DNA of 64,000 bases from contig NZ_SRYR01000001.1 of assembly GCF_004794105.1 (NCBI RefSeq), positions 62,001-126,000 on the forward strand, in the 5' to 3' direction. How positions within the stretch are numbered: position 1 is the stretch's first letter; each line of letters opens with the position of its first letter. Positions 54,862 to 63,491 of the stretch are shown here, one piece after another. This DNA comes from Clostridium sartagoforme. GTDB lineage: Bacteria; Bacillota; Clostridia; Clostridiales; Clostridiaceae. The notes beneath the pieces are model-generated. The model saw nothing but the letters and a program-made list of their open reading frames with translations, was not told the DNA's origin and did no database searches. The position numbers and the translations under genes are program-made.

Positions 54862-54890
54862 TTGACTTTAGGGTACACCTATTGTATAAT
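54862..54890 (+). promoter_or_regulatory. rpsU promoter
   Basis: TTGACT (54862-54867), 17-bp spacer, TATAAT (54885-54890). The leader of about 65 nt contains GTAGCT/AGCTAG and AAATTAATTAATTT self-complementary parts that could fold before the RBS. Confidence 0.85.
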
Positions 54891-54961
54891 ATAGCGTGTG
54901 TTATTAAGCCCGTAGCTGAGTTAAATTAATTAATTTGAGCTAGCGGAGGGAGGGATAATAG

Positions 54962-55138
54962 ATGTCAGAAATAAAAGTTGGAGAAAACGAAACACTTGAA
55001 AGTGCGTTAAGAAGATTCAAGAGAAAATGTGCTAGAGCAGGAGTTCTTTCAGAAGTTAGAAAGAGAGAACACTATGAAAAGCCAAGCGTGAAGAGAAAGA
55101 AAAAATCAGAAGCTGCTAGAAAGAGAAAATTCAAGTAG
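54962..55138 (+). CDS. rpsU: 30S ribosomal protein S21
   Basis: 58 residues, [20 protein letters not shown] at the start and EAARKRKFK at the end: a full-length bS21. GGAGGGAGGG is 5-15 bases before ATG 54962. The gene has a strong promoter of its own. S21 helps 30S subunits base-pair with the Shine-Dalgarno region. Its place between the HIT gene and yqfC is the usual clostridial one. Confidence 0.97.
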   Translation: MSEIKVGENETLESALRRFKRKCARAGVLSEVRKREHYEKPSVKRKKKSEAARKRKFK

Positions 55139-55170
55139 GATAATTTTGATTTAGACTAAATAGAACTTAA

Positions 55171-55436
55171 TTTTTAATTGAGTTGGCTATTATTGGAAAC
55201 TATGATTATCCAATAGAACTAAATGTATTTAAATACATTAAAGTTGAGGACTATATTTATATAGTTATCAAAAAGTATAATGTTGTTATACTTGAATTAA
55301 GGGAATAAATAAGATTAATTTCTTATTATAGTACCTTCCTCAGCAGTTAATATGGGAAAATGAAATTATTAAAGAAACGGCTACACCACCGGTATTAATA
55401 ACATTTGGGTATGACTCTGTGTTATATCAAAATTAA
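55171..55436 (+). pseudogene. Decayed gene fragments, unknown family
   Basis: Two open stretches with protein-like composition lie in different frames. The first, open from 55171 and ending at TAA 55306-55308, includes LAIIGNYDYPIELNVFKYIK and VEDYIYIVIKKYNVVILELR. The second, open from 55332 to TAA 55434-55436, reads YLPQQLIWENEIIKETATPP then VLITFGYDSVLYQN. Neither has a good Shine-Dalgarno, and a frameshift plus stops separate them, so this is best read as the C-terminal remains of one gene. I do not recognise the family. Confidence 0.45.
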
Positions 55437-55463
55437 TTTAAAGATTAATATTAACTGATAAAT

Positions 55464-55495
55464 AAGCAAAAGGAATTTTCCTTTTGCTTTTTGCT
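55464..55495 (+). terminator. Terminator upstream of yqfC
   Basis: AGCAAAAGGAA (55465-55475) with TTCCTTTTGCT (55478-55488), then TTTTGCTTT. Confidence 0.75.
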
Positions 55496-55589
55496 TTATC
55501 TAAGAAACTTTTTTCAAAACTATAAGGTGTAATTTTCTAAATATTTTTATCATAAAGTACTATTAGAAATAATATAAGGAGAGAAAATT

Positions 55590-55868
55590 ATGCAAGAAAA
55601 ATTTGAGAAGAGTAGGGATATTATTGCAGAAAAATTTGATTTGCCGAAGGATGTAGTATTAAATTTACCTAAGATTACGATAATAGGTAATAATGAGATT
55701 ACAATAGAAAATCATAAGGGGATAATATTGTTTGAAAGGGATATAATCAAGATTAATACTAAGGTAAAAGTAATAAATATTCAGGGAGAAAACTTTGAAA
55801 TACTATATATTGGGGATTCAACAATCACTATAAGTGGTAGATTTAAATCAGTTTCTTACGAGGTGTAG
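55590..55868 (+). CDS. yqfC: Sporulation protein YqfC
   Basis: 92 residues, mostly beta-strands, with the family's LPKITIIGNNEITIENHKGI core. YqfC is a small protein of unknown function made in the mother cell during sporulation and always precedes yqfD. AAGGAGAG is in front of ATG 55590. yqfD begins 2 bases after the stop, so the two are coupled. Confidence 0.93.
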   Translation: MQEKFEKSRDIIAEKFDLPKDVVLNLPKITIIGNNEITIENHKGIILFERDIIKINTKVKVINIQGENFEILYIGDSTITISGRFKSVSYEV

Positions 55869-55869
55869 T

Positions 55870-57009
55870 ATGGCGAAGGGTGTTTTTGAAAGTGGAAAAG
55901 TTATATTAGAAATTAACATATTGAAACCAGAAAGACTTTTAAACATATTATGGAGTGAGAATATTAGGGTTATAAATGTAAAGAGAATAGATGTTGTAAC
56001 TATAAGGATTACTATAGAATATGAAAATTACTTATCTGTAGTAGAAGTTGTAAAAAGGCTTGGTGGAAAAAGTAAAATAGTAGGTAGTAGAGGGATATTA
56101 TTCTTAGTTGGAAAGTTGAAAAGTAAAGTTTTCTTAGCTATTGGTGGAGGAATGTTTATAGCTATTTTACTCTATTTATCAACATTTGTTTGGAGTATTG
56201 AAATTACTACTAGGAAAAATGTTTCTCCATATGAGTTAAGACAGCAACTATATGAATTAGGAATTAAACCTGGAATAAGTAAAAGTAAGATAGATTTTAA
56301 AGATATTGAAAAGAAATTAGAAAATATGAATTCAGATATTCTGTGGTTAAGAGCAAGGGTAGAGGGATCTACATTAAAGGTTTCAATAGAAGAAAAAGTT
56401 AATCCTCCAGAAATTAAGGAAGGAAACTTAGGTAACTTAGTTGCAAAAATGGATGGGGAGATTAGTAGAGTATATACATTTGCAGGGAGATCTGTAGTTC
56501 ATTCTGGGGAATTTGTTAAGGCTGGAGATGTAATAATAGAAGGTATAAACGGGAAGGAAGAAGATCCTTATGAAGTTGTACCTGATGGAGTAGTTATGGC
56601 GAATACATTCTATGAAAAAAGCATAAAGGCAAAATACCAAGGAACTGAACTAAAAAGAAGTGGTGAAAAAGATAGTGATATATATTTAAATATCTTTGGT
56701 AAGAAAATTTATCTTAAAAAAGCTATAAAAGATTTTAAAGAGTATGATAAAATAGAGGAAAGTGGAAATATAATAAATAAAATTAATTACTATGAAAAAA
56801 AAGAAATTCCTATAGAATTCAGTAAAGAAGAAATTGTAAATAATTCTATTCATGATTTAGAAAAGTCTTTATACAATGAGTTAACTAGAGAAGCTAATAT
56901 TGTAGATAGAATAGTTAGTACAAGAGAAGACTCAAATGATGAGTTAGTAGTAAATGTAGTTTTTGTTGTTGAACAAAACATAGTGAATTATGAAACGATA
57001 GATTATTAA
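55870..57009 (+). CDS. yqfD: Sporulation protein YqfD (stage IV)
   Basis: 379 residues. One membrane helix at about 84-106 (KVFLAIGGGMFIAILLYLST) separates a cytoplasmic N-terminus from a large outer part with FTRKNVSPYELRQQL-like (here TTRKNVSPYEL) and the GEFVKAGDVIIEG lipoyl-like turn. It is required for late spore development in Bacillus, with unknown mechanism. ATG 55870 follows CGAGGTG; the ATG-like upstream frame from 55834 overlaps yqfC and is not used. Confidence 0.93.
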   Translation: MAKGVFESGKVILEINILKPERLLNILWSENIRVINVKRIDVVTIRITIEYENYLSVVEVVKRLGGKSKIVGSRGILFLVGKLKSKVFLAIGGGMFIAILLYLSTFVWSIEITTRKNVSPYELRQQLYELGIKPGISKSKIDFKDIEKKLENMNSDILWLRARVEGSTLKVSIEEKVNPPEIKEGNLGNLVAKMDGEISRVYTFAGRSVVHSGEFVKAGDVIIEGINGKEEDPYEVVPDGVVMANTFYEKSIKAKYQGTELKRSGEKDSDIYLNIFGKKIYLKKAIKDFKEYDKIEESGNIINKINYYEKKEIPIEFSKEEIVNNSIHDLEKSLYNELTREANIVDRIVSTREDSNDELVVNVVFVVEQNIVNYETIDY

Positions 57010-57034
57010 ACTACAGTAGTAAAGGGGGATGAAC

Positions 57035-59110
57035 TTGTTTTTTAAAAAAGATATAAGAAAAGAAGAGTTGAAGTACAAGAGATGGCTAATATATATAGCC
57101 GTATTTTTAATGACATATTTATTATTGTTAACATCTATAGCGCCTAAAAAGCATAACTTATCAGTTGGAGATATAGCTCCTGTAGATATAAAGGCTCCTA
57201 TTGATACTATAGATGAGATGGCAACTCAAGAAAAAGTACAAGAAGCAATAGCAAAAGCAAAAGAGGATAAACAGTATTCAGTTAAAAGTGAAGTTAAGAC
57301 GCAGGCTATTGAGAATGTAAATAAATTGTTTAGTAAGATTTTATCAGAAATTTCATCTAGTAAAGAGGCTAAGGATAAATTAACTGAGGTTAAAAAAGTA
57401 GAGGCTTTTAAGCTAAGTGATGATGAATATAATACTTTACTTGCATTATCAGCATCTCAAGTATCTGATGTACAAACTATAGCTGTTAATACATTGGAAG
57501 AGGTTTATGCAAAGAATATTGAAGATAATAATTATGAAGCATTACAGAATGCAAGGAATATAGCTTTAGAAGAACTTCAAAGTAATAATTTAGATATGGC
57601 TCTTGAAGATTGTCTAACTACAATAGTATATTCTCAAATAAAGCCTAACTTTTTTATAGACACTGAAAAAACTGAAGAGAAAATTAAAGAAGCAGAAAAA
57701 AGTGTTCAAAAAGAAATTATTAAAAAGAATCAAATAATAGTTAAAGAGGGAGAGCCTGTAACTGAAAGACAAATAGAAATTTTAGAAGAGCTTGGATTGT
57801 TAAGTAATGGTATTACTAAAAGTAATGTATCATCATTTTTAGCATTAGCAGTTTTAGTAGCCTTAATATTATTTATTCAATTCAGTTATATATATAAAGA
57901 AAGATCAGATGTATTTAAGAGTACCAAGCTAATAACTCTTATAAGCAGTATTAATATTATTGTTTTGGGATTATCTATGGGGCTTAATATAATTTCACCT
58001 TATATTATACCTGTAGTTTGTGGAGCTATTCTAATGACCATTTTGATTGATTATAGGATATCTTTAGTAACTAATCTTTTAAACTTAATATTTATATCTA
58101 TTATAGTTGGATTTAATCCATCAATAATACTATTATCAATTTTAAGCATTATACTTGGTTCTACAGCAGTTAAGAAGGTTCAACAAAGAAATGATATTAT
58201 ATATTCAACTGGATATATTGCAGTAATAATAGGAGTTTTAGCATTAACAATTGGTATGATTTCATCTAATAATTTAAAAGAAAACTTTATTCAAACAGGT
58301 TACACATTAATAGGTGTTGTTTTATCAGGAATTTTGGCTGTTGGATTATTACCATTTTTTGAATCCATATTTGATGTAGTAACTAATATTAAATTATTAG
58401 AGCTTTCTAACCCAAATCAACCATTAATGAAAAAACTTATTATGGAAGCACCAGGTACTTATCATCATAGTATGATGGTGGCTAACTTAGCTGAAGCTGC
58501 AGCCGAATTAGTTGGAGGTAATCCTGTAATTGCTAGAGTAGGCGCATATTATCATGATATAGGTAAGACTAAAAGACCATATTTCTTTGGTGAAAATCAA
58601 ATAGCGAGAGATAATCCTCATGATAAGATTACACCGAATTTAAGTACTTTAATTATACTTTCTCATACTAAAGATGGATTAGAGATGGCTAAAGAGCAAA
58701 AGATACCTAAAGTAATTCAGGATATTATAGTACAACATCATGGAACTACTTTAGTTAAGTATTTCTACTTTAAGGCTAAAAAAGAAGCAGAGAATCCAGA
58801 TGAGATTAAGGAAGAAGATTTTAGATATCCAGGGCCAATTCCTAATACTAAGGAAGCAGGAATACTAATGCTTGCGGATAGTGTTGAGGCTTCTGTTAGG
58901 TCTATTACAGATCCAACTAAAGGTAAAATTGAAGAAATGGTTAATAATATAATTAATGATAAACTTAATAATAGGCAACTAGTAGATTGTGATTTAACAT
59001 TGAAAGATGTGGAGATAATAAGAAAGAGTTTCCTTAAAACTTTAGATGGAATTTATCATCATAGAATTGAATATCCATCTGAGGCAAAAACTAAAAAGGA
59101 AGTAAAATAA
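57035..59110 (+). CDS. pgpH: 7TM-HD family c-di-AMP phosphodiesterase PgpH
   Basis: 691 residues. One N-terminal helix, an extracytoplasmic 7TMR-HDED domain (about 45-260), seven helices (about 270-460) and a cytoplasmic HD domain with PGTYHHSMMVANLAEAAAE and YYHDIGKTKRP, later QHHGTTLV. This is the YqfF/PgpH architecture; homologues cleave c-di-AMP to pApA. I prefer TTG 57035, six bases past AAAGGGGG; ATG 57029 abuts that site. It is the third gene of the yqfC-yqfD-pgpH block. A BusR-like c-di-AMP receptor is encoded at 17.7 kb. Confidence 0.92.
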   Translation: MFFKKDIRKEELKYKRWLIYIAVFLMTYLLLLTSIAPKKHNLSVGDIAPVDIKAPIDTIDEMATQEKVQEAIAKAKEDKQYSVKSEVKTQAIENVNKLFSKILSEISSSKEAKDKLTEVKKVEAFKLSDDEYNTLLALSASQVSDVQTIAVNTLEEVYAKNIEDNNYEALQNARNIALEELQSNNLDMALEDCLTTIVYSQIKPNFFIDTEKTEEKIKEAEKSVQKEIIKKNQIIVKEGEPVTERQIEILEELGLLSNGITKSNVSSFLALAVLVALILFIQFSYIYKERSDVFKSTKLITLISSINIIVLGLSMGLNIISPYIIPVVCGAILMTILIDYRISLVTNLLNLIFISIIVGFNPSIILLSILSIILGSTAVKKVQQRNDIIYSTGYIAVIIGVLALTIGMISSNNLKENFIQTGYTLIGVVLSGILAVGLLPFFESIFDVVTNIKLLELSNPNQPLMKKLIMEAPGTYHHSMMVANLAEAAAELVGGNPVIARVGAYYHDIGKTKRPYFFGENQIARDNPHDKITPNLSTLIILSHTKDGLEMAKEQKIPKVIQDIIVQHHGTTLVKYFYFKAKKEAENPDEIKEEDFRYPGPIPNTKEAGILMLADSVEASVRSITDPTKGKIEEMVNNIINDKLNNRQLVDCDLTLKDVEIIRKSFLKTLDGIYHHRIEYPSEAKTKKEVK

Positions 59111-59135
59111 GGCTGTCATAGACAGCCTTATTGAC
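59108..59135 (+). terminator. Terminator after pgpH
   Basis: TAAGGCTGTC-ATA-GACAGCCTTA (59108-59130) overlaps the pgpH stop codon. Another of the GGCTGT-type terminators; the T-run is short. Confidence 0.75.
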
Positions 59136-59501
59136 AATTAACAGTTAACAATTAATAATTGACAATTAAGGTGATAATTTGTTCCAAATTACTTTAATAA
59201 AGTTTTTTTGATATAAAAATTATTAGTAAGTAATATTTAGAAGTGTCGTATAGTAATTAATGTTTAACGATTGTTAGTATATATAGCTTGGAAATCTTTA
59301 TTAATAATTAAAAATTAGCAATTGAGGAAGTAATTTATATGAAATTACTTGAGATAGGAGAATTGATTTTTATAGTTAGTAAATTTTTAATAAGTAATAA
59401 TAAATAGGTATTAGGTGATACTTAGGTAGTTTAAATTAGTGGTTAACAATTATTAGATTATATAGAGTTTAGATTAAAGCTGAAAATATAAGGAGAGAAA
59501 A
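59133..59501. other. Intergenic region with inverted AT-rich repeats, no gene seen
   Basis: GACAATTAACAGTTAACAAT at 59133 is the reverse-oriented form of the AATTGTTAACTG repeat end found at 11.68 and 54.45 kb. Farther on are AATTAAAAATTAGCAATTGA and a hairpin AAGTAATTT-AAATTACTT near 59328-59350. The rest is AT-rich spacer up to the ybeY ribosome binding site AAGGAGAG at 59490-59497. Confidence 0.45.
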
Positions 59502-60002
59502 ATGTTATATACAGAAAACAGACAAGATAAAATTGAAGTTACAGATGAATTTGTAAATAAAATTACGGAAGTATGTAATTTTGCTTTAAAAGAGGAAAAT
59601 ATGGATATACCTTATCAAATTTCATTATTATTCGTTGATAATTCTGAGATAAAAGAAATAAATAATGAGACTAGAAATATAGATAGAGAAACTGATGTAT
59701 TATCATTTCCTATGCTAGATTTTGAAGAGGGAAAAGTATATAAAGACATTTATGTTGACTTTGAATTCGATGAAACATTTAAGGATGGAGAAGAGCTTAT
59801 ATTAGGAGATATGGTTTTATCTTTAGAAAAGGCCTTAGAACAAAGTGAGGAGTATGGTCACTCTTATGAAAGAGAAGTTAGCTATTTAGTGGTTCATTCT
59901 ATCTTACATTTACTTGGATATGATCATATGGTAGATGAAGATAAAGTTAAAATGAGAGCAAGGGAAGAGGAAATATTAAATAAATTAGATATTAGAAGAT
60001 AG
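59502..60002 (+). CDS. ybeY: rRNA maturation endoribonuclease YbeY
   Basis: 166 residues. The zinc site is the [11 protein letters not shown] motif (His-x3-His-x5-His) near residue 130, preceded by [18 protein letters not shown]. YbeY takes part in 16S rRNA 3'-end processing and 70S quality control. AAGGAGAG lies before ATG 59502. Its position between pgpH and dgkA/era is the conserved Firmicute arrangement. Confidence 0.96.
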   Translation: MLYTENRQDKIEVTDEFVNKITEVCNFALKEENMDIPYQISLLFVDNSEIKEINNETRNIDRETDVLSFPMLDFEEGKVYKDIYVDFEFDETFKDGEELILGDMVLSLEKALEQSEEYGHSYEREVSYLVVHSILHLLGYDHMVDEDKVKMRAREEEILNKLDIRR

Positions 60003-60212
60003 TATATAAGTTGCAATAAGTACTCTATATTTAATTGAATTATTATCTTCAGGTATAGAGTTTGGGTAAAGTAATTTATATTAAAGAAATTAAATAGTCG
60101 ATGATTTCGATTTGTAGTACTTTATTAAAGAATGGGTATTACCTTTTAAGCTATAAGGCTATAAGAAGTAAATTATTAATTGGAACATATATACTAAGTA
60201 TAGGGGGAGATT

Positions 60213-60914
60213 ATGAAGATAAAAAAGTTGGTTGAAAGTTTTAACTATGCAATAGAAGGTATTATACACACGGTTAGAACTCAAAGGAATATGAGAATCC
60301 ATTTAGCAGCAGCTTTATGTGTGCTTATAGCATGCTTTGTTATAGATATATCTAAGGCAGAATTTTTAGTTTTAGCTGTAACGATAACTTTAGTTTTAGC
60401 AGCTGAAGTTATTAATACAGCTATAGAAGCAACTATAGACGTGAGCACAAATCATTATCATCCTTTAGCTAAGATTGCCAAAAATGCAGCAGCAGGAGCA
60501 GTTTTAATTACTGCTATTAATGCTTTAGTTGTTGGTTATGTGATATTTTGGGATAAAATTTCTTTAGTATCTTATGATGTAATACATAAGATGAAGGAAT
60601 CTGATCCATATATGGTTTTAATAGCTTTAGTAGTAGTTACTATTGCAACGCTAATTGTTAAATCTATATATGGAGAAGGTACACCTTTAAAGGGAGGAAT
60701 GCCTAGTGGTCATAGTGCTCTTTCTTTTTCAATTGCAACGGCTATATCTTTAATTACTGAAGAACCCATATGTATAACACTTAGTTATTTAATGGCATTT
60801 ATTACAGCGCAAAGTAGAGTAGACTCCAATGTTCACTCTGTTTTTGAAGTGATTGTTGGAGGGCTTTTTGGGACCTTACTTACGCTCTTGATATTTGTTA
60901 TTTTTAAAATATAA
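60213..60914 (+). CDS. DgkA-type diacylglycerol/undecaprenol kinase fused to PAP2 phosphatase
   Basis: 233 residues. The N-terminal half (about 1-115) is a complete DgkA family domain with three helices and the motif AAEVINTAIEATIDVSTN. The C-terminal half (about 130-233) is a PAP2 domain with KGGMPSGHSALSF and SRVDSNVHSVFEVIVGG, the phosphatase motifs. In Gram-positive bacteria DgkA phosphorylates undecaprenol, and PAP2 enzymes dephosphorylate undecaprenyl pyrophosphate, so the fusion joins two ways of supplying carrier lipid for wall synthesis; the substrates here are inferred. AGGGGGAG precedes ATG 60213. Confidence 0.92.
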   Translation: MKIKKLVESFNYAIEGIIHTVRTQRNMRIHLAAALCVLIACFVIDISKAEFLVLAVTITLVLAAEVINTAIEATIDVSTNHYHPLAKIAKNAAAGAVLITAINALVVGYVIFWDKISLVSYDVIHKMKESDPYMVLIALVVVTIATLIVKSIYGEGTPLKGGMPSGHSALSFSIATAISLITEEPICITLSYLMAFITAQSRVDSNVHSVFEVIVGGLFGTLLTLLIFVIFKI

Positions 60915-61035
60915 ATTTAATTAAATAGATGATAAAAGTTCTTAAGAATGCTATAATTTTAAAAAAGAAACTTTTAATAATTTTCAATTATTAATTAGTG
61001 TTGCTATTAGGTAGCACCTTAAACTAGGAGGAAAA

Positions 61036-61926
61036 ATGTTTAAATCAGGATTTGTAACGATAGTAGGAAGACCTAATGTAGGTAAATCAACATTATTAAA
61101 TCATATAATGGGGGAAAAGCTTTCTATAGTATCTAATAAACCTCAAACAACAAGAAATAATATTCAAACTATATTAACTGGTGATAATCATCAATTAGTC
61201 TTTGTAGATACTCCAGGAATACATAAACCTAAGCATAAGCTAGGGGAATATATGGTTAACTCTGCAAAAGACTCAATTAAAGAAGTAGATTTAGTTTTAT
61301 TTTTAATAAATCCAGATGAAGAAATAGGAAGAGGAGATAAGTTTATAATAGAAACTTTAAAAAATCAAAAAGCTCCAGTATTTTTAGTGGTAAATAAAAT
61401 TGACGAATTTACTCAAGATAGAGTAGCAAAAACCTTACAAATGTATTCAGAGGAGATGGATTTTAAAGAAATTATTCCAATTTCAGCTTTAAAGGGAAAG
61501 AATGTAGAAAAGCTAGTTGAATTAATGATAGATACTATGCCAGAAGGACCTAAGTACTATCCAGATGATATGATAACAGATGTTCAAGAGAGATTTGTAA
61601 TATCAGAAATAGTAAGAGAAAAGGCTTTAAGAACATTAAGGGAAGAAATACCTCATGGTATTGCTGTTGATGTAATTCAAATGAAGCAAAGTCCAGCAGG
61701 TACATGGCATATAGAAGTGGATATGCTTTGTGAAAAAGATTCTCACAAAGGAATAATAATAGGTAAAAATGGTCAGTCTTTAAAGAAAATAGGTGAAAGT
61801 GCAAGATATGAAATAGAAAGGTTTTTACATTCTAAGGTTAACTTAAAAATATGGGTTAAGGTTAGAAAAGAATGGAGAGACAATCAAAACCTATTAAAGG
61901 AGCTTGGCTATAAGAAGATGAAATAG
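61036..61926 (+). CDS. era: GTPase Era
   Basis: 296 residues. GTPase motifs are [10 protein letters not shown] (G1), the TTRN switch, DTPGIH (G3), NKID (G4) and SALKG (G5). The C-terminal KH domain has [20 protein letters not shown]. Era binds 16S rRNA near its 3' end and is needed for 30S assembly, matching YbeY upstream. AGGAGG precedes ATG 61036. recO begins 4 bases after the stop. Confidence 0.97.
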   Translation: MFKSGFVTIVGRPNVGKSTLLNHIMGEKLSIVSNKPQTTRNNIQTILTGDNHQLVFVDTPGIHKPKHKLGEYMVNSAKDSIKEVDLVLFLINPDEEIGRGDKFIIETLKNQKAPVFLVVNKIDEFTQDRVAKTLQMYSEEMDFKEIIPISALKGKNVEKLVELMIDTMPEGPKYYPDDMITDVQERFVISEIVREKALRTLREEIPHGIAVDVIQMKQSPAGTWHIEVDMLCEKDSHKGIIIGKNGQSLKKIGESARYEIERFLHSKVNLKIWVKVRKEWRDNQNLLKELGYKKMK

Positions 61927-61930
61927 GGAG

Positions 61931-62674
61931 ATGGTTTTTCTGTCACTACATAAGGTGAGAGCTGTAGTTATTAAAACTATGGAATATAAAGAAAATGATA
62001 AACTAGTATGGTTATATACTAGCGAATTAGGAAAGATAACAGCTATAGCTAAGGGATCAAGAAAGAGTAAGAGTAAGTTTTTGTCTATTACTCTTCCCTT
62101 ATGTTATGGGGAATATATATTGTTTAAAGGAAAAAACTTATATAACCTTCAAGAAGGAAAAATAATAAGTTCTTTTCAAGGCTTATTAGATAATTTAGAC
62201 AAATTAACATACTCATCTTATATATGTGAGCTTATTGATATATGCATTGAAGAAGGGGAAGTAAATCAGGAGCTATTTAGAAGCTTTATTACATGCATGT
62301 ACTTGCTTAATACAGATGCATTAGATTATGAGCTACTTATAAGAGCCTTTGAGCTTAAAATATTAAGTGCTACAGGTTATGGGTTAAATTTAGACTATTG
62401 CGCAAGCTGTAGAAAGAGGATTACAGTGTCTAATTATATATCATTATCTAGTTATGGAGGACTTTGTGAAAGTTGTGAAAAGGTTCATGGAATTTACATT
62501 TCAAAGCCTGCATATAATTCAATAAAGTTTTTAATGAAGACTCCTATGGATAAAATATATAAGTTAAATGTAAATGAAGAAGTGAAAAGGGATATAAGAA
62601 AAGTGATTACACATATTATATCCTCAAATTATTCTAAAAAGCCAAAGAGTCTAGAAATGTTAAATTATATTTAA
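61931..62674 (+). CDS. recO: DNA repair protein RecO
   Basis: 247 residues. An N-terminal OB fold (VRAVVIKTMEYKENDKLVWL, then GKITAIAKGSRKSKSKF) is followed by a helical domain and a zinc finger with four cysteines (YCASCRKRI and GLCESCEK, about residues 156-185). RecO loads RecA in the RecFOR pathway and anneals single strands. The only ATG (61931) abuts the GGGAG site, so the true start may be one of the following codons; GTG at 61955 is a candidate. era-recO coupling is standard. Confidence 0.93.
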   Translation: MVFLSLHKVRAVVIKTMEYKENDKLVWLYTSELGKITAIAKGSRKSKSKFLSITLPLCYGEYILFKGKNLYNLQEGKIISSFQGLLDNLDKLTYSSYICELIDICIEEGEVNQELFRSFITCMYLLNTDALDYELLIRAFELKILSATGYGLNLDYCASCRKRITVSNYISLSSYGGLCESCEKVHGIYISKPAYNSIKFLMKTPMDKIYKLNVNEEVKRDIRKVITHIISSNYSKKPKSLEMLNYI

Positions 62675-62687
62675 GGAGTGATTAAAG

Positions 62688-63296
62688 ATGGAGATTACTT
62701 TAGAAAAGGTTGATTTAGTTATTGAAAGAACTGGTGTTACTTATGCAGAAGCAAAGCATGCTTTAGAAGTAAGCAATGGAGAGGTGTTAGACGCAATAAT
62801 TTATATTGAGAGTATAAAAGAAGCTGATGCAGAAGCAAATGAAAAAATAAAAAGTGAAAGTATAGAAGATTTTAAAGAGTGGCTTAAAGAATTAATCAAT
62901 AAAGGGAATGTAACTAGAATTAAGATTAGTAAAGATGGTAAGGAAATTGTAAATGTACCTGTAAATGCTGGAATAGCTGCAGGAGTTATAGCTATAATAT
63001 TACCACCTGTATTAGCCTTTGTTTTAATTGCTGCCGTAGTTACTAAGATAACTGTAGAAATAACTATGGCTGATGGTAGCGTAGAAGTAGTAAATAAATA
63101 TATAAGCAAGGCAGTAGATGAAATAAAAGATGTTGCTACTGATGTTGCAGATAAAGTTAAGAACAAAGTTGATGAAGTAAAAAAAGATAAGTCAAATAAG
63201 GATGAATATAAGATTTACAAAAAATCTACAATAAATACATCTGATGAAAATGATAATTCTTTCACATATACTGTTAATTTTGATGAAGAAGAGTAA
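62688..63296 (+). CDS. DUF4342 domain protein with UBA-like N-terminus
   Basis: 202 residues. The N-terminal TLEKVDLVIERTGVTYAEAK and ALEVSNGEVLDAIIYIE form a UBA/TS-N-like helical domain (about 5-45). DUF4342 follows (about 65-130) with NVTRIKISKDGKEIVNVPV and a hydrophobic stretch AGVIAIILPPVLAFVLIAAV that could enter the membrane. The C-terminal 50 residues are charged and Lys/Asp-rich. Function is unknown. AAGGAGTG precedes ATG 62688, 13 bases after recO, so it is probably co-transcribed with era and recO. Confidence 0.85.
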   Translation: MEITLEKVDLVIERTGVTYAEAKHALEVSNGEVLDAIIYIESIKEADAEANEKIKSESIEDFKEWLKELINKGNVTRIKISKDGKEIVNVPVNAGIAAGVIAIILPPVLAFVLIAAVVTKITVEITMADGSVEVVNKYISKAVDEIKDVATDVADKVKNKVDEVKKDKSNKDEYKIYKKSTINTSDENDNSFTYTVNFDEEE

Positions 63297-63491
63297 ATTA
63301 AAGGAAAACAGAGGTAAACAGTGGAAAGAGTAAAATAAAAGAATGAAAATAGGGATATTCGGTTAAAATGAGTGATTTTTCAGAAAATTAAGTATAGTCA
63401 AACTATTATAAAATGTTATAATTAGTATGTAAATATCAAACTAATCAAAATTATCTGAATATTCCTATTTAATCTAGAAAGAGGGATAAAT

